From the NCBI GenBank assembly GCA_963920635.1, contig OY987305.1, forward strand, positions 27,552,876 through 27,616,875: a stretch of DNA of 64,000 bases, in the 5' to 3' direction. The stretch's first letter is position 1. Each line of letters begins with the position of its first letter. The translations under genes and the position numbers were made by a program. Below are positions 20,746 to 33,101 of this stretch, piece after piece. A model generated the notes under the pieces. That model was not told the DNA's origin. It saw nothing but the letters and a program-made list of their open reading frames with translations, and searched no databases. The DNA is from Pseudeuparius sepicola (Eukaryota; Arthropoda; Insecta; Coleoptera; Anthribidae).

Positions 20746-21900
20746 CGTTGGCCAACCATCTTTTCAGCTTTTTCTTCGGGCGCGTAAACTATGCCATTTT
20801 CTCCGTGTATTGGAGGTATATTAGTTTTGGGATTTCCTTTTAGATTTTTGATAAGTTGCCAAAACTTGTTACCTGAAGTAGTCATGATTTCAAGTTTTTC
20901 CTGCCAGTCGTCATTTTTTAATTCGCGTATGGCGTCTTTTACTAGTCTAGTCAGTCTGTTGTATTCAGCGTTATGTCCAGTCCTTTGAGCATGTCTTTTT
21001 GCGCGTCTTTTGAGGTAGATTAGGTTTCTAATTTCCGGGGTAATGCGTTGTTTGTGTCTAGTAAAAGTACTTAGTGTAGTCGATTCGGTCAGTGCGTTTT
21101 TGATGGAGTCTTGTAAAATGTCCGCAAGTTTTCAACGTCTTGTGCGTTCGAGATATGTCGTAACGGTGGACGATTTAAGATAAAGTAATTTTTGAATAGT
21201 TCCCAATTTGTAACATACTTATTAAAATCGTTACCGATAAAAACATCATCATTTAAAGTCCCAAGACAACCACGACCGGATTATGATCACTGCCTAAATC
21301 TGAGGAGGTGTATACTTCCTGAGGCCAGGCGAAATTTTTTGTTAGAAAAGAGTCAAGGACTGCTGCAGTACCAATTGGAGGAAAATGAGTCGGTTCTAGC
21401 GGCGCAATAAACTGAATATTTCTGTTTGTAATATACCTGTCTAATTCTCTACCATTTTGGTTGGTAGGCAACGGCGACCAGCTATTGTGCCTAGCATTAA
21501 AATCGCCACCAACTATTGTTGGCGAGTTGTCATGTGGGTTGGAAAAAAGTTCTTCAACGACAAAAGGGATACAGTGAATAGATTGTTACTACGCGGTCAT
21601 CTGCCATTCTCACTTTAACAGCGACGTATTCTATGCCATCATCAACACCAGAAATCTTATACACAGAGAATTTTATTGATTTGTGGATCCCGAGGAGGAC
21701 TCCACCATTTCTACCATCAGGCCTGTCCCTGCGGACAATACTATAATTTTGTAGCCTACATTTTTTTGACGCATTTAAAAAAGTTTCTTGTAAGGCAAAA
21801 ACCTGCACTTGATTCTCTTATAGGAAGTATAAAAATTCATATTTTTTATTTAATATGCTGTTGGCATTCCAAGTGATAAATTTAATTTTCACAGGCAGGT
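20746..21900 (-). pseudogene. Jockey/I-type LINE ORF2, endonuclease part only
   Basis: Minus-strand translation in shifting frames shows the endonuclease: KFITWNANS, FALQETFLNASKKC (catalytic Glu), YSIVRRDRPDGRNGGVLLGI, then VVGGDFNARH-type sequence near 21.5 kb and SDLGSDHNPVVVV (the terminal SDH). A linker follows, including GNKFWQLIKNLKG and the acidic segment before reverse transcriptase. The frame then runs into repeat family A at 20745, so the reverse transcriptase and 3' end are missing. Stops and shifts at about 21.83, 21.56 and 21.25 kb break it. Confidence 0.75.
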
Positions 21901-21958
21901 TTTCCCTATCCTCGTTATGCATTGCAAGTAGAATTGTTATTATTCATTATTGCCGCGA

Positions 21959-23247
21959 TTAAGCTGGCATTAAGCTGGCAAGTTCCTTTAGGATATCTTG
22001 AGGGGGGAGATCCTGTATATTATTATTTTGACTAGAATTTTGATAATAATTTTGGGTGTTGGGAATATTTTTATTTGTAATATTAGCGTATGAAACATTG
22101 GGATTTACCTGGCTATTATTAAGGTGAGGGTTATTGGTTTTGTTTTGGGACTTTGGGAAGAAAGAACAATTTACTGTAATTGGCAGGGTGGGCTTCGCCG
22201 CAGTTGACACATTTACACGGAATTTCATACGTCTTTTTGCATTGGAATGTACTGTGGTTCATTGCACACTTTAAGCATTTGGGAGTAGCGTGACAATACA
22301 TTTGCGAGTGTCCAAATTTCTGACAGCGGTCTGGGTCACTTTTGGTCTGTTTTTTTAGGTTCAAACGTGACTTGTCACTTAGTTCAACCTCATTATATAT
22401 ATCTTTAGATTCGTCTGTTTTGGGAGTATTACTAATAGGTTATTGGTTGGCTTTTGATTTTTCCCTTTTAGTCTTATGACGGATTTTACGTCATAGCCCT
22501 TCTCAATTAAATCGTTTTTTGCAACGTCCGTATGAAATTCCAATGGGAAATTTCGTACAAAAACATGTAGCGACTTATCGTCAGGTGTAGGATATGAATG
22601 AAATTATATTTTCTTAATAGTGAAATATTTTTGAATTAATCTATAGTCATCTGAAGACGAGAGATACATTTTAATACCATTAGGCGTATTTGATGCTGTA
22701 TCTTATTTTCGGTTATTTCCTGGGTTTCATCATGGTCTATAGGGTTTTCAGGATAATTATCCGCATCCATGTAATCATCAACATCGATATTGCTATTGGA
22801 TTGTTGGGAGTTACCTGTTTCCGCATTGGTGTTACTTACTTCTATATCTGAGCCAACGGCTTCTTTTTGCTCTGTCGTATCTTTTTGTTTTTATTGTTTT
22901 TTAGATTTTTTGTGCTTTTTTTATTCAGTTTAGTTTGGGTTTTGCCTATGGCTTTTTTCGAGTCATCACTAGAAACTAATACATTATTTTTGGAAGCTCT
23001 TTCTGTACAGCTTTCAACCGACAATGTTGACGATTGGGACTTTGACCTATCCTTTTTCGGGGTTATAGTGGGAATATTGAATCCATCTGCACCTACGGAG
23101 TTTGTGACCGTGATTTTACTGGATACTGAAGAATCGGACGAGTATCCGCTTTTCTTTCTTTTACGAGGTTCAGTTAATTTAATCGATTTTATATATTCTG
23201 ACATTTCTTTCAGATGTGCTGAATTTTCATTCCAAAGTAAAATGTAA
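21959..23247 (-). pseudogene. Jockey/I-type LINE ORF1 (Gag-like) with zinc knuckles, frameshifted
   Basis: In order on the minus strand: a basic, Ser/Lys-rich N-terminus (23204-22842, TEPRKRKKSGYSSDSS); an RRM-like segment in another frame near 22.66-22.45 kb (DKSLHVFVRNFPLEFHTDV, DLIEKGYDVKSVIRL); then CCHC knuckles at 22364-22131 (CQKFGHSQMYCHATPKCLKC, CVNCGEAHPANY); and an Asn-rich tail at 22228-21959 ending just before ORF2. This is the typical Gag of jockey-clade elements. At least three frame changes make it a pseudogene. Confidence 0.75.
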
Positions 23248-23249
23248 TG

Positions 23250-24879
23250 TATTTACTCTGTGGACGTGGTAACACATAATTGTGGTTTTCCCTAAAGCTA
23301 AAGTAAAGAAATACTATATACCGGCTGTCATTTTTATTTCAATTTTCTGAATTTTTCTGAAGATATTTCAAATAGTTTGTACTCTATGTGCTTAGAGTTC
23401 AGGTGATTTTTCCACGTTTCTTTCTATTAGCAGTATTTCCAACTACTTATGTAACGGATATAATGTCGATAAGTAGGTTCTGAAAATATTTGTAATTTTC
23501 TGGTTTGGTGGATTATTTATATAATTATTATCCTTAGCTCGTCTTTAGGCTTCACGCCAAAATATAAAGTTGAGCTAATCTCTAAGCTCTGATCTATAGA
23601 TACTTGTGTTATTATTATACAATAACAGAGTTTCGCTTAGGTGCAAGAGGAGAATAAATACGGTGTGTTCTGAGTTTTTAGACTAGCAGAAAAACAAGTA
23701 AGTACTTCCGTAACCTGCTGAGTATTGTTTCTAATGAGAATTTAGAGACAGGAAGACTTCATTTAATACAATTTCTGCTATAGGTATATTTATACGCCCA
23801 AGAACTGAAAAATCGAGATGTGAAAGGGACTAGGGTTCTCTACCAGGACAACAAAAAAGGAGATTATTCTATTCATGTGGTTTAAAAGTTTTGGGATCCT
23901 CCGTTATTATTATTTTTTCTAATAGGGGAAACCAAAAAACACACTTCTGTCGTCACAACTTCTATAACTCTTTACAATTTTCTATTGAGCTCGACGGTAA
24001 ATAAGTCGACGGGACGGTAAATAAGTAATAAACAAACGGGACCAACCAATTAAATGCTCTATTTACCGATTAATGTAAGGCGAAGCTATATAGGTCTGTG
24101 ATGTAAGGAACAGCTCGATTTATATATTATATTTTTGGTGAAAGATCTCAAATCGTAACAATATGCTAATTAACTGATTTGCATTTTCCTCTCCTTTTCG
24201 TTCCAACCGAGTATTTTTATTTTTTTTTTATTTTGATTTTGAAAAAGATCTCGGAAAAGTAGGCCCTGTATCTCAAATGTGTTTTTACACAAAGCTAGCA
24301 ATAGACACCCTGTATATTTTGCTGCAAATTCTTTGCTGATAGTTATTCTTTTGCATCATTTGCCAGTAATAATTATTACCTAAGTGGTTCCTGTGTGTTG
24401 TTGTATGTACCTACCGTATGTATGTAAATGTTCAATGTGACGGATCCTATACAATCCATGTATTGTCAATCTAGGAGTAAAGTGATAAATAAAAATAAAA
24501 TAAATACCGACAGCAAATTTTCAAATGTATATTTCACAGTTATAGGGATAACCCTGAGCTCGTTAATATTCAGTAGTATATGTATAAATTGTAAAGGAAT
24601 TTTCGTAGTAACAAAAATCGAAAGCTCATTCAAAAATGCATTTATCGTAATTAATTCATTTTAATCCATAATTGGCTAATTTGGAAAGTTGTTCGATATA
24701 GTAGGTACAAACTATCGAGTATGGCTTCAATTTTTCTACCTTTTCTTTAACCATAAAACACTTTGTCTCGCAAAAAAAACAACTTATTGGTTAACGCCAT
24801 TGACTTTTTAGTGGAGTCATTCTCTTTATGGGAAAAAGCGAACTGATGTCTAAGGTAATACCAACCGAGGGTACATTAG
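23250..24879. other. No gene recognised
   Basis: AT-rich non-coding sequence. The plus strand is open for 78 codons at 24428-24664 without a recognisable product. A single 'acaccctgtatattttgctg' terminus-like word occurs at 24307 without a visible partner. Confidence 0.4.
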
Positions 24880-25270
24880 GGGTGGAAGGGAAATAATGAG
24901 GGGGGTCGCGGCAGGGTAGTTAATTGGTATAGCCCGAGCATTACTCACTCCAGCAAATTACCTCGGAGCCGTCGGGGCGACATGTCCTCGCCTGCAAAGG
25001 GTGGACTCCTTTCCCCGAATCTACCTTCAGGACATCACAACCCGCTCCTTGCAGAAATCGCTCGTGGGCTGGGGGCGAATTTAATTTGAGGAAGCCAGCG
25101 ACGCCGGATAGGGGGAGTTTGGAGGAATCGACCCTTAATTTCATATTGAAGCAATTTATAGTCTTGGCAGTAGTTCCTACTAAGGGAGATTCTAAAAATT
25201 GGATTACCGCAACAAAAGATCAGTCTTAGGAAGGCGCCACGTGATGTCTTTGTGAAGGCCGACGAAAATA
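24880..25270. other. Local GC-rich island
   Basis: Positions 24890-25140 are clearly richer in G+C than the surroundings (runs such as 'ggggggtcgcggcagggtag', 'gagccgtcggggcgacatgt'). The minus strand is open for 67 codons (25144-24941), giving a protein I do not recognise. It could be a host exon or a piece of an unrecognised retroelement. Confidence 0.35.
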
Positions 25271-27164
25271 GGTTTGGTAAACTGTGCTCCCAACTTTCTT
25301 AAATTACAATTATGAAGATTACATTAGATTAATACTAGGTCACTAAACTATACTTCGCATTTTCATTGCTCTAAACCTTTTGTTTGTTTAATTGGTTTTT
25401 GTTTGTCGCATGGCACAAATACAAACTTGAATTTTTTATTTAGGTTTGCCCAAATATAATCGTCAAAAGTCTTAAAAAGGTGTTCCTTGGTCTAAACTTT
25501 TTAACTTTACTAGTAAAGTTGCCATGATGAATACGAAAAGTTACAGGAGAATGTTTTATTTATTTACATAAGACACGAGGGAGAAAGCGATTTGCGCCAA
25601 AACAGAAGTTATGTGACTGCTGAAAGAAAAATAGTTTAAAATTATGCGTAGAAAATGACTAAATCACAGCATCCCGAGTTGGGTCCTAAGAAACACTACG
25701 ACCTTCTCCATTTTTTTCTCAATATAGGGTGATTGCCTATTACAATTGCATGGTTTCTACTCATAACTTTAAAATAGCATATTTCAGTATAATTATGGTA
25801 TTGGTGATAGTTTAAATATAATATTTTTTATTTTGCTACGTGTAGGTACATTTTAGCGAAAAGAGTTAACCGCCATAAAATTCTGCTTGTTCTTAAAATA
25901 AGATTGGCATAAAAAATAATTAACATTTATTTTGCGGGGTGTAAAGTAGAGTAAAGTGCCTTTATTTGTGAATATATGGAAAAAATATTAGGAAAAGTGG
26001 TTCAAAATTGAAAGATAGTACATAATACCAATTTTCTTTTAATACCTTTTGAATATTCGATTTTTTAACAAATTCATGATTTTCAGCTCTTATCTTTAAG
26101 GGGGGCCTCGCCATTGTATGTTTGGTTGCCTGTATCAATGTATTTTTATTTCCAACTAGCTGGAAAAAGTAGCGAATTTCAAAGGATTACAAAAAACACG
26201 GGTATTTTTAAAATATCCATAGATACTAATGACACTAGTTTAAAAGTTATGGGCGAGATTTTTTTTTTTTGAATTTCAAACTTTATGCCGGCATAAATTC
26301 GTCTATTTTGTCTCTTGGGCCGGAATTTTACCTTCGTTAAGATGGGCATAGGTTTCGGAATATGCTCGGAACGAAAACCCGGTAGTAAACATTGTAATTA
26401 TCCAGTCTTGTTGTAAATAAAAAACATAGGCAAAATACCCTTAAATTATGCAGCGGGAATACCAAAAGTGTAGCTATTGTTTATCAAATGGCGCGAAAAA
26501 CAGACGATCGATGAACGGTTGACGCTGTTGTTACAGGTCCAGTTTAATAATTACATATATTATGTTCATATGATCAATTTTACGTTTTGGCGATATAATA
26601 TTTAAGCAACTAAGCTGTCTGATTATTTTTTTATGTTTTTGTATTACTTCCATATTATTATATACTATGAATTGCGAATTTTTAATATTAAAATAATATA
26701 AAACTTCAAAAGGTATATTCGGGAGACCCCCGTAGCTCAAAGACTCCGATTTGTGATTTTAACCCCTCTCTTTTTAGCAATGGTTCATTGATTTTTAGCG
26801 TGAAAGGTACACGGCGGCACTAAAAACTGCTTTAGTTGACTTTGCATTATTTATACGTATGTCGCCGTTATGTATTTTTCGTGAGGAAAACACAATCGTT
26901 AGCATATAAACTGACATTAGGGGAGAATTCATATGTCTATGTCTCTATATGTATAGGTATGTCGAAAATTATCTATACCGGGTGTTCCATTTTAATAAAT
27001 GCAGCTATTATAAATATCTCAAAAACGAAAATCGCAAAAAATCACATAAAAGTTGAAGCATATGAGGTGCAATGTAAGACGCACGTTTTCACTTGTAGGC
27101 AGACGACGTTTTCAAGGTCACTTGAATGTCAACTGTGTTTTTAAAAGCTTTTATTTAACTTGCA
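25271..27164. other. No gene; one dispersed repeat fragment
   Basis: Positions about 25885-26015 ('gcttgttcttaaaataagat', 'tggcataaaaaa', 'ggttcaaaattgaaag') resemble the reverse complement of 30268-30350, so a dispersed repeat is present. At about 26970-27010 a 'ccgggtgttccattttaata' terminus-like word precedes the microsatellite. No coding region is supported. Confidence 0.4.
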
Positions 27165-27179
27165 ATGTATGTATGTATG

Positions 27180-27209
<30 letters not shown>
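27165..27209 (+). repeat. (ATGT)n microsatellite
   Basis: About eleven perfect ATGT units lie directly before the 122-bp tandem array. Confidence 0.95.
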
Positions 27210-27210
<1 letters not shown>

Positions 27211-27255
27211 TTTGTTCGGGTGGAATCTTGCAACTCAATTTTGAAGCAGATATCT

Positions 27256-27728
27256 TCAACCGATCGAGCTGAAATTTTGTACACACGTTTAATTTGGATG
27301 ACAATGCATGATTATATGTGTGACGTCATTCTAAATCCAACATGGCGGATCACCCAAGATGGCGGACTAGTTAAATTTCAACCGATCGAGCTGAAATTTT
27401 GTACACACGTTTAATTTGGATGACAATGCATGATTATATGTGTGACGTCATTCTAAATCCAACATGGCGGAACACTCAAGATGGCGGACTAGTTAAATTT
27501 CAACCGATCGAGCTGAAATTTTGTACACACGTTTAATTTGGATGACAATGCATGATTATATGTGTGACGTCATTCTAAATCCAACATGGCGGAACACTCA
27601 AGATGGCGGACTAGTTAAATTTCAACCGATCGAGCTGAAATTTTGTACACACGTTTAATTTGGATGACAATGCATGATTATATGTGTGACGTCATTCTAA
27701 ATCCAACATGGCGGAACACCCAAGATGG
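27256..27728. repeat. 122-bp tandem array, about 3.9 units
   Basis: Units start at 27256, 27378, 27500 and 27622 with an exact 122-bp spacing and very few differences (for example 'ggatcacccaagatgg' in unit 1 versus 'ggaacactcaagatgg'). Each unit contains the palindrome TGACGTCA (a CREB/ATF site) and two ATGGCGG words, the core recognised by YY1/Pho ('aacatggcgga', 'aagatggcgga'). The last unit ends at 'aagatggtcatt'. Near-identity shows recent amplification. Confidence 0.95.
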
Positions 27729-29166
27729 TCATTAGAAGGTCTCCTCATTGAAGAGCTAGACTGTTCTAAACTAACCGGCAAACGACCTTGCAACAATGAT
27801 GCGTTAACTGAGATGAATAGACTCAGACACCTGGCCAAACTAAAAATTACAAAATAAATTAAAAGTAAAAAAATATTTTTAAAAAAAGCTTTTATTTAAA
27901 TGCGCTAAAAAGAATAAAATAATCTTTTCTTTTAAAACTTTTACTATCAACTTATAACTTTTTTTAAAAATATTTTTTTACTTTTAATTTTTACTGTTAA
28001 AGGCATATCTTTAGTTAAAGAATGTTATTCGGCACGTTTTCTGTAGGTATAGTATTGCTGGCTTAAAAGTTCTAAAAAATTATCTTTAGTTTTTTCAATG
28101 AAATGAAACATGGTCTTTTATGTGTACATAAGGTGTTTCTTCGTTTGCATTAACACTACATTCAAACACACATTTTAAGTAACGCAATAATTAAGATAAA
28201 TACATATCTCAATAAAAAATGAAAAAAGAAAACGATATATTGATGCGAAAGAACATCTTCTGTACCTATATGTTAAACATCTACAGTGTGACCTCCGTTA
28301 AGGAGTTACCACCCTGGTAAAATATCTTTATTTGTTTACCGATTTTGATAAACTTTTTTTTGTTAGGTTCAAAAAGCACATTAAACAATGTGTGTAACTT
28401 TACTTTTGGGCTGTAATCACGGCCACCTATCAACACATGGGCTCAATTTCAAAAAGTACTATTATTTGTTTAATAATATTTTTATTAGGTACAGGGTGTC
28501 CGCCTGAAGGTGATAGGAACATTCACTTTAACCATTCCGTATTTTTTGAGACAAATTAATGATTTAAAAACCAGTTTGTTGCAGTTTTTTCCAAACAATG
28601 TAATGTCGTTTGGAAAAAAACAATCGAGCGTCAAACAAAAGTTATAACCAAAAAACCTTTTTGGAAAAAATGAAGATATGGTGCAAAATGTATCTTTTTA
28701 TTAATTTAAACATATTTTTTTTATTAACGGATAATAATAGAACACATATGCAATTAACTTTGGGGTTACCTTTCGATTAAAAACGAGGAAAAATAACCGA
28801 CTCAAACGTGGACACGTGACTTTCGCTATCTGTCAAAAATTATATTTAAAAAATAAAATCCCTAAAAATTGGCTTATTTGTCACAATTTCAAAACGTTTA
28901 ACTTGAAAAAGTCGTTTCTATTTTAATGTTACATAAGCGCCTATTTCCTATTTATAAAATTTCTTAAAATTTTAAAAAGTCATTACTTCGTAAAGACTAT
29001 TTTATATCACTAGCTATACAACATAATATACGAGTATCATTCTATAATTTTATTAACTTTTTATTATTACTAAAAAATATCGATAAGAATATGTCTTTTT
29101 CAAAATAAAATTATATTAACGCTTTAAAATTCTGTTTCACACAAAGTTGATGTACCGGCAAGCATT
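27729..29166. other. No gene recognised
   Basis: AT-rich, no coding frame of note. A small inverted pair of A/T words near 27.85-28.0 kb ('aaaagtaaaaaaatattttt', mirrored) and an 'acagggtgtccgcctgaagg' terminus-like word at 28491 indicate further foldback or MITE fragments without clear second ends. Confidence 0.35.
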
Positions 29167-29219
29167 TAGGTAGTACCATAGAAGAATCTACTACGTAAAT
29201 TCTTCTATGGTAGTACCTA
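29167..29219. other. 53-nt hairpin, 21-bp stem with one mismatch
   Basis: 'taggtagtaccatagaagaa' at 29167 is the reverse complement of 'ttcttctatggtagtaccta' ending at 29219 except for one position. The loop is 11 nt (ctactacgtaa). It is not in a recognised element and could be a small-RNA precursor or a MITE relic. Confidence 0.5.
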
Positions 29220-31189
29220 TAAATTTATTTACATTACATTTTCCATTACTCTAAATGTACGCCAAAATAATACATATATTAAGATATCAGCAAATAGTAG
29301 GTATTTCACGTATCTAACAAAATTCACAACTTTACGTCAACTTTGGATCAAATACAACAGAATTTTAATTTCTTTCGGTTTATCAATATTAAGTACTTAA
29401 TGAAAAGTTAATAGAATGATAAAAGATAAAACTATAGTGACATAAATTCTAGATGTCAGTTAGGGTAAGTATTGTGATCATTCATGCGGTTTTGAGGGAG
29501 AATTATTATGTCATGACAGTAGATTTGACAGCCGGTAGGTAGTCCTCTTACTTAATATTTTACTCAACAATATTCTTAATAACTATGAAAAAATATAGAA
29601 AAATAAAGGAGCGTAAATATTCATATTATTATTTTGTGTTTAACAATTGACAGTTTCAATCCCAAAATACGCCAGGATGGGAGCGATGTGCTGTTATTTG
29701 TATAAAAAAGGGGGTCGGTCCGCCTGCCTCCCCCTAGACCCCTGGTTCCGACCAACGACCTTGCCGGGCAACAAAACAACTTATAATGAACGGAAACTTA
29801 TTTTAGCAAGGCGAAACATTACTTTTTATTCTCGCTCTGTACCAATGGCCGCTCTCCAACTCCAGCGCCATCTTACAGACACTTGCGCAATTTTTGCGCT
29901 CCAGTATCCAATTTCTGTTTTAGCAACATTTATCCTAGTTAGGAACACGGTCAAATGAAGGTCGTCGCGAGGCGATGACGTTTTATTTCCGTCCTTAATG
30001 ATAATTTGTGGTTTTCCTGTATTGATTGTAATACCAACAAAGCCGGTCCTTAAAAACATTAAGATTATCTTACGGCAAGTTGTATTCGGACCAAACGCAC
30101 ATTCGGAAATTTGTCATTAAATGAATTACTTGACTTCAACACTAAATGAATTTAATGTAAAGTAAGCATTTCCCCCTGACTATGGGTAATTAAATAGGGA
30201 ATTATCAAGTTAACTACATGTCACTATCCATGCCTAGTATTTTACCTGATTCCAAACTAAGATTTAGGACTACTTTTTCAATTTTGAACTATTTTTTCTA
30301 ATAACTTTTTTCCGTATCTATGCCAATCTTATTCTAAGAACAAGCAAAACATTTTATCGAGAGTACCTTTTCTTGATAAAATGAAAAATAAAGAAACTTT
30401 TCCTATTGGACACGCACCCTAACCGTAGCTGTTCGATTAAAAATTAAGCATGCTTAAAAATGGAACTGAGCAAAAAATAAGCACTACAATGCAGGTACAG
30501 TCGTCTAATAAAGAAATGTTTAAAAACTTGACAATCATGCTAAATTTAAAATGTATGAAAAATTTTTTTTATGTCATATATTTTTATTATTTGCGTACCG
30601 ATACAAGAAAAGTGCGTTCTTTTAAATGACGCTATCAAAAATAGTGGTTGCCATTTAAAAAAATATAGATGACGTCATAGCTTGGTTAGTAATGACGTCA
30701 CAATAACGACAAATATGTCAAAATATGCACCTTTCAAAATTATGTTGGACGTGTCGAAGCGCTTTTTTTTAATCGCACAGTACAACATTTTACCGAATTT
30801 ATTCCAACCTTTACGTGCTCACTGCATATATTATTATTAATATCTATGATAATATTTTGTTTTTTGAACTTGTGAGTTTTGACAAGCTAGGTTTTAGATA
30901 CTTGCAATAAAATATACAATTTTACCTAGATTAACCCTTGGGTACAATAATATTGTCCATAAACTAATTTTATTTTGTGACAATAAAATGGATCATTGAG
31001 TAGTTTCAACTACCTATATTACCTTGTAGAAATTTAGTAGTAAAAACATGTGAATAAGGTTGGTAAGAATCATTTTCATATTTACATTAATTGCACCCTT
31101 ATTATGTAGTACGCTTGGGTTATCGTTCTTGTCGTGAAAATTTGATCCAGCAGCGGTTTCTACTGATATTGCCGGGCAGACCATCTGTA
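29220..31189. other. No gene; paired CRE-like sites
   Basis: Open stretches at 29647-29958 (plus) and 29826-30059 (minus) overlap each other and show no family features. TGACGTCA occurs twice within about 32 bp (30670 and 30701). A dispersed repeat fragment at 30268-30350 matches 25.9 kb in reverse. Nothing else is supported. Confidence 0.35.
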
Positions 31190-31262
31190 ACAAGTACCAA
31201 CCTCGGAGCGCCACCAACTTGAGGGATGCCAAGTTGTCGCCGCGCTGAAACCGCGGCAGGCT
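31190..31262. repeat. Short dispersed repeat shared with 61.44 kb
   Basis: 'caagtaccaacctcggagcg', 'ccaccaacttgag' and 'gccaagttgtcgccgcgctg' recur with small changes at about 61447-61510. Origin unknown. Confidence 0.6.
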
Positions 31263-31600
31263 TATAAACGCCTACGCGGATTTTTTTTTGCGATGCCACT
31301 GTCGCTTGTAACAGCACCCCTACGAGTTTTTTCTATACTCCTATATCCCCTACCTGCCCCCCCACAAATCTTTGAGATAGATTTGCACAACAATTTCAGA
31401 ATTTTCGTCTTTGGAATTTTTTTGCGAAGCTGCCGTCGTTTGTTAAAAAACCCATACAGGTTTTTTCGATACTCTACTACATCCAATTTACAAAAAAACA
31501 GAATTCCTTTACATTTTTTTGTGACGCCACTGTCGTTTACCACGGCATCCCTACAGATTTTTTCGATACTCCTACGCGTCCCCACAAAATATATTTCAAA
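31263..31600 (+). repeat. About 130-bp satellite-like array, left part
   Basis: Three diverged units, recognised by 'ttttttgcga.gcc', 'gtcgtttg', 'acagg/gattttttcgata', then 'cctac...cccacaaa'. The array is interrupted at about 31.6 kb and resumes at 32.4 kb. Open frames through it (about 100 codons on both strands) reflect its composition, not genes. Confidence 0.7.
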
Positions 31601-32394
31601 GTGAGATTGATTTTTCTTTTTATGATAACTCGAAATTCGAATAATTTTTTAATATTATTTTTTAGCAATTTGTTTCTATGTGATTCCCAAACCTATGTGA
31701 AAAGCAGCATAGTCATACTTTTGTCCTTTAAAAGTCTAAAGAGTACACTTGACATTTGTCTCACTGTTACCCAGGGGGTGTGGAACAGTGAGACACTATA
31801 TGGAAGTAACTATGCGTTTACTTTTAGTTGAGGTAAGTATACACGGAATGTATGCAATTTTATGGGTTTATATCTGAAACTAAATTGAAAACCTTCTCAT
31901 TTTAAACACATTATAAGTATACAAATGTAAGCAATATTTATCTATTATATGGGGAACAGTGAGACATACCTATGGGTAGTAATACGTCTCACTGTTCCCC
32001 TGATGACATTGTCTCATGTACCCATGGTATTGCGAAATGAAAATATGATAACAATACTAATCTCAAATATTATTTTTAAATTTTAACTGTACAAAACACC
32101 TTTCAACACTATAGGATACATCCCCTATTTAATAAAAAACCCGTCACAGTTTTCTGACGGTTCTTGCAGAAGCTCAATCCAACCCTTAAAAATTAGAATT
32201 TGCGTGCAATCTTCACAGCAACATCACAACTTATAAACTGAATGGGTGAGAATAGTGAAAGTAGTGGAGAAGGCTGACCTTGGGCCTTCCATTATGCACA
32301 CCTAGTGCCATCTATGAGCTATTTATAAAAGCAGGGATATTTTGAATGTCTCACTGTTACCCATGTCTCACTGTTACCCAGGTTCCCCTACACA
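31601..32394. mobile_element. Insertion splitting the satellite array, with repeated GTCTCACTGTT words
   Basis: The sequence between the two array parts is unrelated to it. It contains several inverted and direct copies of 'gtctcactgtt(a/c)ccc' (31761, 31978, 32348, 32365) and their complement 'ggaacagtgagac' (31782, 31952). The last copy lies at the right junction. This looks like a small transposon or a repeated insertion, but I find no target duplication or transposase, so the type is open. Confidence 0.45.
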
Positions 32395-33101
32395 AAAAAG
32401 TTTTCTTTAGGATTTTTTTGCGACACTACTGTTGTTTGTCACAGCACCCCAACAGGTTTTTTTCTATATTACTACATCGCCTATGCGACTTCCATAAATA
32501 TCTTTGAGATTAAGATTGATTTAAAACAAGATTTTTGGGATTTATTTACGACGCCAATGTCGTTTGTCACGGCATCTCCTACAGGTTTTTTCTATATTAC
32601 TGCATCCCTTATGCGTGTCCCAAAAATATCTTTGAGACTGAGATTGATTTACCTAAAAATAAGATTTTTGTGATTTCTTTGCGACGACACGGTTGTTTAT
32701 AACAGCACCCCTACAGGTTTTTTTCCTATATTACTACATCCCCTATGTGTCTTCCAAAAATATTTTTGAGATTAAGATTGGTTTACACAAAAATAAGATT
32801 TTTGGGATTTTGCGACGCCAATGTCGTTTGTCACGCCACCTCCTACAGGTATTTTCCATATTACTACATTCCCTATGTGTCTCCCAAAAATATCTTTTAG
32901 ATTAAGATTGATTTACACAAAAGTAAGATTCTTGGGATTTTTTCGCGAAGCCTCTGTTGTTTGTCACAGCACCCATACAAGTTTTTTCTATATTTCTACA
33001 TCCCCTATGCGTCTCCCAAAAATATCTTTGAGATTAAGATTTTTGTAATCTTTTTGCAACGCCAATGTCGGTTGTCACGGCACCTCCTACAGGTTTTTTT
33101 C
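32395..33101 (+). repeat. Higher-order satellite array of alternating A and B monomers
   Basis: Monomers begin near 32413, 32548, 32680, 32813, 32942 and 33054 (mostly about 130 bp). They alternate in type. A monomers carry '(t)gttgttt(g/a)t(c/a)acagcaccc', B monomers carry 'gccaatgtcg(t/g)ttgtcacg'. The basic repeating block is therefore a dimer of about 265 bp. It ends where a foldback element begins at 33102. Confidence 0.75.

Noticed and set aside
22867..23247. 126-codon plus-strand frame with a membrane-like start
   Set aside because: It is the complement of the LINE Gag N-terminus, which has the recognisable composition and neighbours.
27256..27728. CRISPR-like repeat array
   Set aside because: Whole 122-bp units are identical, without unique spacers, and the context is eukaryotic. 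It is an ordinary tandem repeat.
29647..29958. 103-codon plus-strand frame
   Set aside because: No domain, overlapped by an opposite frame, no splice or promoter signals.
31263..31604. Overlapping frames of about 100 codons on both strands
   Set aside because: They run through diverged satellite monomers on both strands at once; composition effect.
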